Of a stretch of DNA of 64,000 nucleotides, positions 57,945 through 64,000 are shown one piece after another. This DNA comes from Clostridiales bacterium (GTDB lineage: Bacteria; Bacillota; Clostridia; Peptostreptococcales; Anaerovoracaceae), in NCBI GenBank assembly GCA_022780965.1, contig JALEUQ010000053.1, positions 1-64,000 on the forward strand, in the 5' to 3' direction. Within the stretch, counting starts at the first letter, position 1. Each line of letters begins with the position of its first letter. The notes under the pieces were generated by a model that worked only from the letters and a program-made list of their open reading frames with translations, did not search any database and was not told where the DNA came from. The position numbers were made by a program, and so were the translations under genes.

Positions 57945-58110
57945 TTATGAAAACATATGATTTGCGTGCTGCATTGATTCATAATGTATGATAATAAACT
58001 ATTGACGATACCCTTTTACAAACAAACCGTCGTGCATGAGAGAAATGCAGCAGAAGCATAAATCGCTTTGAATTTAATTACTAAAGAATGATTTACTTGT
58101 TTCATTAAAT

Positions 58111-58142
58111 AAGGAGAGATGTGCAGCTGGTGCACGTCTCTC
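58111..58142. terminator. Intrinsic terminator
   Basis: ggagagatgtgcagctggtgcacgtctctcc. Confidence 0.75.
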
Positions 58143-58172
58143 CTCCTTCACATTTTAGGATAGTATTTCGCA

Positions 58173-58544
58173 TTAATTGTGGTCCTGCATGTGATGTTTT
58201 TTGAGAGCATTGAAGGTTTCCTGGCTTATGTAATGCTCTACGCGGCAGGCATCTTCTCTGGCAGTGTCAGGTGACACTCCGATGCTGATGAAGTGACGCG
58301 TCAGAAGTTCATGCCTTTCGTATACGCTCTCAGCTATCTGTCTGCCGTCATCGGTGAGACTGATAAGTCCGTCTTTATCACGGCTGATAAACCCGTTGTT
58401 TTCAAGCTGCTTAAGTGCAATGCTTACACTTGGCTTGCTGAAGTCAAGGTAGTTGACTATATCTATGGCGCGGACATTGCCTTTCTCATTCTTGAGTATC
58501 AGTATTGTTTCCAAATAGTTCTCTGCTGATTCCAGTATTTTCAT
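58173..58544 (-). CDS. DtxR/MntR-family metal-dependent regulator
   Basis: SAENYLETILILKNEKGNVRAIDIVNYLDFSKPSVSIALKQLENNGFISRDKDGLISLTDDG...CRVEHYISQETFNAL. Confidence 0.9.
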   Translation of the reverse strand: MKILESAENYLETILILKNEKGNVRAIDIVNYLDFSKPSVSIALKQLENNGFISRDKDGLISLTDDGRQIAESVYERHELLTRHFISIGVSPDTAREDACRVEHYISQETFNALKKHHMQDHN

Positions 58545-58569
58545 GTTATCACCTACATTTCATCTGATA

Positions 58570-59280
58570 CTATTTGCAGTTTACGGCAGCTTCAAGTGCT
58601 ACTTCCATCATATCTGTGAAAGATTCCTGGCGTTCTTGCGGAGTTGACTTGGCGCCTGTGACGAAGTTGTCGCTGATAGTCATCATGGCAAGTGCGTTTA
58701 CCTTATGATAAGCTGCATTGAGGTATAGTGCGGCAGCCTCCATTTCAACTGCCACTACGCCCATGTTGGACCAGCGTTTCCACCAGTCAGGAGCAGTCTC
58801 ATAGAAAACGTCGCAGGATACAATATTGCCGCGGCGAAGAGGAATGTCCAGCTTCCTTGATGCTTCTTCAACACAGTCAAGAAGCGGTTCACTTACCGTT
58901 GGAGCAAGTGTGCCGGGCATGTCAAATGCATGTGCGTAGTTTGAATCTGTTGATGCTGCCATACCGATAACAATGTCCCTTAGATTGTAGTCTTTAGAGA
59001 ATGAACCTGCTGTGCCGATTCTGATGAGATTGCGGCACTGGTATTCAGTAATAAGCTCCCATGAGTAGATTCCCATGGACGGCATGCCCATGCCTGTGCC
59101 CTGAACAGAAACAGGAACACCTTTATATGTGCCTGTGTAGCCCAGCATGTTTCGAATTGTGTTATGACAAACCGGGTTATCAAGATATGTTTCAGCTATG
59201 AATTTAGCTCTTAAAGGATCTCCCGGCAGGAGCACAGTTGGCGCAATCTGACCGGGTTTGGCACCGATATGTAAACTCAT
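58570..59280 (-). CDS. deoD: Purine-nucleoside phosphorylase (DeoD type)
   Basis: MSLHIGAKPGQIAPTVLLPGDPLRAKFIAETYLDNPVCHN; VAVEMEAAALY. Confidence 0.96.
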   Translation of the reverse strand: MSLHIGAKPGQIAPTVLLPGDPLRAKFIAETYLDNPVCHNTIRNMLGYTGTYKGVPVSVQGTGMGMPSMGIYSWELITEYQCRNLIRIGTAGSFSKDYNLRDIVIGMAASTDSNYAHAFDMPGTLAPTVSEPLLDCVEEASRKLDIPLRRGNIVSCDVFYETAPDWWKRWSNMGVVAVEMEAAALYLNAAYHKVNALAMMTISDNFVTGAKSTPQERQESFTDMMEVALEAAVNCK

Positions 59281-59453
59281 GATTAACCTCCTTATCGTGT
59301 TAAACCTTGATTTGCTGACAAGAAATTTCTATACATTTTAGCACATTTTGAGCAATAAAAAAAGATGGGAGACACATCCATCTTTTTTTGTGAACAATTT
59401 GTTCGTTGCTCATCTGTGCATTTAACTTATGCACCGGTGGGGACGGGTGAGAC

Positions 59454-59720
59454 TTAGGCGTTAGCCTTGTTGAATCTCTTGTTAAGTCTTGAAACCTTTC
59501 TTGAAGCAGCCTTCTTGTGGATTACGTTCTTAGCTGCTGCCTGGTTGAGCTTCTTCTCAGCCTTTACCAGCAGTTCCTTGGCTTCTGCCATGTTACCTGC
59601 TTCCAGTGCTGCGTCGAATCCCTTGAGAACAGCCTTGAGGTGACCCTTAACACGTCTGTTTCTTGCAGTCTTCTTGTCGATAACTTTGATTCTTTTCTTT
59701 GCTGATTTTACGTTTGCCAT
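59454..59720 (-). CDS. rpsT: 30S ribosomal protein S20
   Basis: MANVKSAKKRIKVIDKKTARNRRVKGHLK...NVIHKKAASRKVSRLNKRFN. Confidence 0.97.
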   Translation of the reverse strand: MANVKSAKKRIKVIDKKTARNRRVKGHLKAVLKGFDAALEAGNMAEAKELLVKAEKKLNQAAAKNVIHKKAASRKVSRLNKRFNKANA

Positions 59721-59857
59721 TAATTTACCCCACTTTCATATTAAAGCTAAAAATCATACACGCATATTATAGGCGAGGCACAGTCAAATTGCAAGTTGAA
59801 ATTACAATGATTTTCCATTAAAATTAGTGTGAAAGAAACTAACTTGAGAGGAAATAA

Positions 59858-61669
59858 ATGAGCAATTATAAGGACTACATCAGAAATTTCAGCATCATAG
59901 CGCATATCGACCACGGCAAGTCGACTCTTGCCGATAGAATCATAGAAAAAACAGGCCTTGTTTCACAGCGTGAAATGAAGGAACAGTTTCTGGATAACAT
60001 GGATCTGGAGCGGGAGAGAGGTATAACAATCAAGCTTCAGACCACACGTCTTGTATTTAATTCCAAGGATGGAAACGAATACATATTCAATCTTATAGAT
60101 ACACCCGGACATGTTGACTTCACCTACGAGGTTTCACGAAGCCTTGCAGCATGCGAAGGAGCTGTTCTTGTTGTTGACGCGACACAGGGAGTTGAGGCTC
60201 AGACACTTGCCAATGTATATCTTGCCATGGATGAAGATCTGGAAATAATGCCTGTCCTCAACAAGATTGATCTGGCATCAGCAAGACCTGAGGAAGTCAA
60301 AATGGAAATCGAGGATGTAGTAGGCATCGAGGCACAGAACGCACCACTTGTAAGTGCCAAGGAAGGCCTGGGCATAGAGGAACTTCTAGAGCGAATCGTT
60401 ACTGATATTCCTGCTCCCAAGGGGGATGAAGACGGTAAACTTAAAGCCTTGATATTCGACTCGTACTATGACAGCTATAAGGGTGTTGTAATATACTCGC
60501 GAATTTTTGACGGCAGAGTCAAGAAGGGCGACATGATAGAGCTTATGAACACGGGCAAGAAGTACGAAGTTACTGAGGTAGGAACTTATTCACCGGGTCC
60601 TGTTGAATGCAAGGAACTTCGCGCCGGCGAAGTAGGATACATCTGTGCCAGCATCAAGCAGGTTGCCGACGCACGTGTAGGTGATACGATAACACTTGCG
60701 GAACAGCCCACAGAGGAACCTTTGCCTGGATACAAAAAGGTTCAGCCTATGGTTTACTGCGGAATATATCCGGCAGAGGGTGAGAAGTACGAGACGGTCA
60801 AAGATGCCCTTGAGAAACTGCAGGTAAACGACGCGGCATTCCATTTCGAGCCGGAGACTTCAACGGCGCTGGGATACGGATTCAGATGCGGATTCCTGGG
60901 ACTTCTTCATATGGAGATCATCGTCGAAAGGCTTGAGCGTGAGTTTGATCTGGCTGTAGTAACCACATCGCCGAGCGTAATATACAAAGTTGTGCTTACT
61001 GACGGTTCGGAGATAATGGTGCAGAATCCGTCCAATCTTCCTGATCCGTCAGAGATAGATCATATTGAAGAGCCGATGGTTAAGGCAGACATAATGGTGC
61101 CTAAGGAGTACGTGGGCAACATTATGGAAATCTGCCAGGAGCGCAGAGGAACCATGACTCACATGGAATACATTACAGAAACAAGAGTCAACCTTCATTA
61201 CGAAATGCCTCTGAACGAAGTAATATACGACTTCTTTGACGCGCTTAAATCCAAGACCAGAGGATACGGCTCTCTGGACTATGAATTCATCAGATATCAG
61301 CCTTCCAAGGTTGTAAAGCTTGATATACTTCTGAACAAAGAACTGGTGGACGCTTTCAGCATGATAGTTCACGAATCCAAAGCGTATTCACGCGGAAGAT
61401 TCGTATGTGCCAAGCTTAAGGAAATACTTCCTATGCATCAGTTTGAAGTGCCTATCCAGGCATCAATCGGACAGAAAATAATTGCCCGTGAGACGGTGAA
61501 GGCATACAGGAAGGATGTACTTGCCAAGTGTTACGGAGGCGACATTTCCAGAAAGAAAAAGCTTCTTGAGAAGCAGAAAGAAGGTAAGAAGCGAATGCGT
61601 CAGTTTGGTACTGTGGAAGTGCCTCAGGAAGCATTCACAGCGGTACTCAAGTATGATGAGAACAAGTAG
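59858..61669 (+). CDS. lepA: Elongation factor 4 (LepA)
   Basis: [34 protein letters not shown]; full-length 603 aa. Confidence 0.98.
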   Translation: MSNYKDYIRNFSIIAHIDHGKSTLADRIIEKTGLVSQREMKEQFLDNMDLERERGITIKLQTTRLVFNSKDGNEYIFNLIDTPGHVDFTYEVSRSLAACEGAVLVVDATQGVEAQTLANVYLAMDEDLEIMPVLNKIDLASARPEEVKMEIEDVVGIEAQNAPLVSAKEGLGIEELLERIVTDIPAPKGDEDGKLKALIFDSYYDSYKGVVIYSRIFDGRVKKGDMIELMNTGKKYEVTEVGTYSPGPVECKELRAGEVGYICASIKQVADARVGDTITLAEQPTEEPLPGYKKVQPMVYCGIYPAEGEKYETVKDALEKLQVNDAAFHFEPETSTALGYGFRCGFLGLLHMEIIVERLEREFDLAVVTTSPSVIYKVVLTDGSEIMVQNPSNLPDPSEIDHIEEPMVKADIMVPKEYVGNIMEICQERRGTMTHMEYITETRVNLHYEMPLNEVIYDFFDALKSKTRGYGSLDYEFIRYQPSKVVKLDILLNKELVDAFSMIVHESKAYSRGRFVCAKLKEILPMHQFEVPIQASIGQKIIARETVKAYRKDVLAKCYGGDISRKKKLLEKQKEGKKRMRQFGTVEVPQEAFTAVLKYDENK

Positions 61670-62801
61670 TCTTGGTTTATATCTTCATATTCCGTTTTGT
61701 GAGAGAAAATGCAGTTACTGCGATTTTCTCTCGTTTCAGTGCGCCCAGCAGAAGCCCTTGTCGGAATACGCTGTGGCGCTTTGTGAAGAAATCAGGATTC
61801 TCAGTGAAGCGTGGCCGTACAGACTTGTGGAGACAGTATTCATAGGCGGAGGAACACCATCACTGCTTTCATCAGATGACATCAAACGAATCATGGACTG
61901 CATCAGGGAGAATTTCAATCTTGCATCAGACGCAGAAATAACCATAGAGGGAAATCCGAACTCGGTTACGGATGAGAAGCTCAATGCATATCTTGAGGCG
62001 GGAATTAACAGGCTGAGTATGGGAATCCAGTCTTTTGACAATTCCGTACTGAATGTTCTGGGCAGGCTTCATGACAAGAATCAGGCAACCAGTGCATATC
62101 AGAAGGCAAGACGCGCCGGATTCAAAAACATAAACATGGATCTGATGTTCGCCATTCCGGGGCAGTCTCTCAAGAAATGGCTGGACACAGTCAAGGCAGC
62201 AGTATTTCTCAGACCCGAGCACATTTCTTTGTACAGTCTTACGCTGGAGGAAGACACAGTTCTATACGACAGAATCAAAAGGGGGGATCTTATCGAGACT
62301 CCTGAGATACTTGACAGAGAGATGTACCACGAAGCATTGAAGGTGCTAAGCCAGGCAGGATATTCTCACTACGAAATATCAAACTGCGCACTGCCGTTCA
62401 GAGAGGGACGTCACAACATGAAATACTGGTCATATCAAGAATATCTGGGCATCGGCCTTGGAGCAAGTTCTTTTATCGACGGAGTCAGATATAAAAATGT
62501 TGAAGGAATGCTGGATTATCTCCGATGCATCAAAGCCCGCAAGGCACCTATTGATGCAGGCAGTGTGGAGAATTATACAGAACGGGATGAAATGGGAATC
62601 TTTGTTTTTACCGGGCTGAGAAAGCAGTCGGGAATAAGCCTTGACAAGTTCAGGAAGACCTTCGGCAAAGATCTTTTCGATGTGTTTGATGATACAGTTC
62701 TTAAGAAAAACAAAGGACTGATTGTGCTTGACGGTGACAGGCTCTATCTCACAGAGTACGGAATGGATGTTTCAAACAGAATAATGGCGGAGTTTGTATA
62801 A
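61656..62801 (+). CDS. hemW: HemW-like radical SAM protein (coproporphyrinogen III oxidase-like)
   Basis: [38 protein letters not shown]; overlaps the lepA 3' end, so the 61515 start in the track is over-extended. Confidence 0.93.
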   Translation: MRTSSLGLYLHIPFCERKCSYCDFLSFQCAQQKPLSEYAVALCEEIRILSEAWPYRLVETVFIGGGTPSLLSSDDIKRIMDCIRENFNLASDAEITIEGNPNSVTDEKLNAYLEAGINRLSMGIQSFDNSVLNVLGRLHDKNQATSAYQKARRAGFKNINMDLMFAIPGQSLKKWLDTVKAAVFLRPEHISLYSLTLEEDTVLYDRIKRGDLIETPEILDREMYHEALKVLSQAGYSHYEISNCALPFREGRHNMKYWSYQEYLGIGLGASSFIDGVRYKNVEGMLDYLRCIKARKAPIDAGSVENYTERDEMGIFVFTGLRKQSGISLDKFRKTFGKDLFDVFDDTVLKKNKGLIVLDGDRLYLTEYGMDVSNRIMAEFV

Positions 62802-64000
62802 TGAAAGATAAATGGATAATGGCCCTGGACCAGGGTACGACAAGTGCCAGATGCATTATTTATGACAGGAAAGGAAGACAGATTAGTTCTGCACAGCAGG
62901 AATTCAAGCAGTATTACCCTAATGCAGGCTGGGTGGAACACGACCCGGTGGAGATATGGGAAACTCAGCTTAAGGTGGCACGTGACGCAATGACAGCCGC
63001 AGGTGCCGGCTGTGAGAACATAGATTCGATCGGCATTACGAATCAGAGAGAGACAACAGTGGTTTGGGACAGAGAAACCGGCATTCCTGTTTATAATGCC
63101 ATAGTGTGGCAGTGCAGGAGAACGGCTGATTTCTGCGAAGAACTTAGGGATGCAGGTTATAATGACATGGTGAGAAGCAAGACCGGACTTCTCATTGATC
63201 CATATTTCTCAGGGACTAAACTTCGATGGATTCTGAATAATGTTGAAGGAGCACGTGAGAAAGCAGAGAAAGGTAAACTTCTTTTTGGCACAATAGAAAC
63301 ATGGCTCATATGGAAACTTACGGGCGGTCGCGTTCATGTCACAGACTATTCCAATGCGTCCAGAACCATGATGTTCAATATTCATGAACTGAAGTGGGAT
63401 GAGGAACTTCTTGAGATGCTGCAGGTTCCCAAGTGCATGCTCCCTGAACCTGTACCTTGCAGCATGATCTACGGCACTGCAGACAAGCAGTGGCTGGGCG
63501 GAGAAATTGCCATTTCAGGAGCTATTGGTGATCAGCAGGCGGCACTTTTCGGACAGGCGTGCTTCAGCAGAGGAGAGGCTAAGAATACTTACGGAACCGG
63601 CGGATTCATGCTCGTTAATACAGGGGAGGTACCTGTGACTTCAGATAAGGGCCTTGTTACAACAGTAGCGTGGGGTCTTGATAATAAAGTATACTACGCA
63701 CTTGAGGGCTCGGTTTTTGTATCGGGAGCTGTAGTACAGTGGCTTAGAGATGAAATGGGCATCATAAATACTGCCGCAGAGACTGAAGAACTGGCAAGAC
63801 AGGTTGAAGATACTGCGGGAGCATACATTGTACCTGCATTCACAGGCTTAGGTGCTCCCTGGTGGGATCCATATGCCAGAGGAGCATTGATGGGAATTAC
63901 CAGAGGAGTAAACAAGAAACATGTAGCACGGGCAGCGCTGGAGTCAATGGCGTATCAGACCGGTGACCTGATTAGTGCTATGGAGGACGACATGGGAGCA
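62801..64000 (+). CDS. glpK: Glycerol kinase, 3' end truncated by window end (not in ORF track)
   Basis: TAATG overlap with hem[57 protein letters not shown]. Confidence 0.95.
   Translation, partial: MKDKWIMALDQGTTSARCIIYDRKGRQISSAQQEFKQYYPNAGWVEHDPVEIWETQLKVARDAMTAAGAGCENIDSIGITNQRETTVVWDRETGIPVYNAIVWQCRRTADFCEELRDAGYNDMVRSKTGLLIDPYFSGTKLRWILNNVEGAREKAEKGKLLFGTIETWLIWKLTGGRVHVTDYSNASRTMMFNIHELKWDEELLEMLQVPKCMLPEPVPCSMIYGTADKQWLGGEIAISGAIGDQQAALFGQACFSRGEAKNTYGTGGFMLVNTGEVPVTSDKGLVTTVAWGLDNKVYYALEGSVFVSGAVVQWLRDEMGIINTAAETEELARQVEDTAGAYIVPAFTGLGAPWWDPYARGALMGITRGVNKKHVARAALESMAYQTGDLISAMEDDMGA

Overview
The 64 kb window looks like a mostly core-genome segment of a Clostridia-type Firmicute (taxonomy inferred from gene content: butyrate and acetate kinases, T-box, THF riboswitch, L21 leader, FtsK/SpoIIIE, TIGR03960/DUF2344 pair). 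I see no phage, transposase, CRISPR array, rRNA or tRNA. Recognisable blocks, in order: an NptA-like Na/Pi transporter (cut by the left edge); a DMT permease; buk; a T-box leader with a UAC (Tyr) specifier ahead of a sodium:solute symporter; an L,D-transpeptidase; bioB behind a BirA-like operator; a two-gene SufC/SufB-type pair; XpaC-TelA; PHP and MBL enzymes; a FeoA-FeoB fusion; PrsW; a thioester/CnaB surface protein; recG; a THF-riboswitch folate operon (folE-HD-folP-folBK); rsmD-coaD; tmcAL-ackA-rpmF; asd; ftsK-rimO-pgsA-cinA; recA with a LexA box; rplU-rpmA-obg; the TIGR03960/DUF2344 pair; comEA; a DtxR-like regulator; deoD; rpsT; lepA-hemW; and glpK (cut by the right edge). Nothing here amounts to a clearly new multi-gene system. 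The best leads for undescribed biology are smaller: a promoter-plus-three-hairpin candidate sRNA (~24138-24250), a six-codon uORF coupled to the surface-protein gene, a 74-aa protein built from three 26-residue repeats between cinA and recA, a Met-rich small protein downstream of feoAB, an L21 with a C-terminal HeH/SAP-like extension, an L27 lacking the Firmicute N-terminal extension, and an HD hydrolase in the folate operon. All calls come from reading the sequence; no database search was run.
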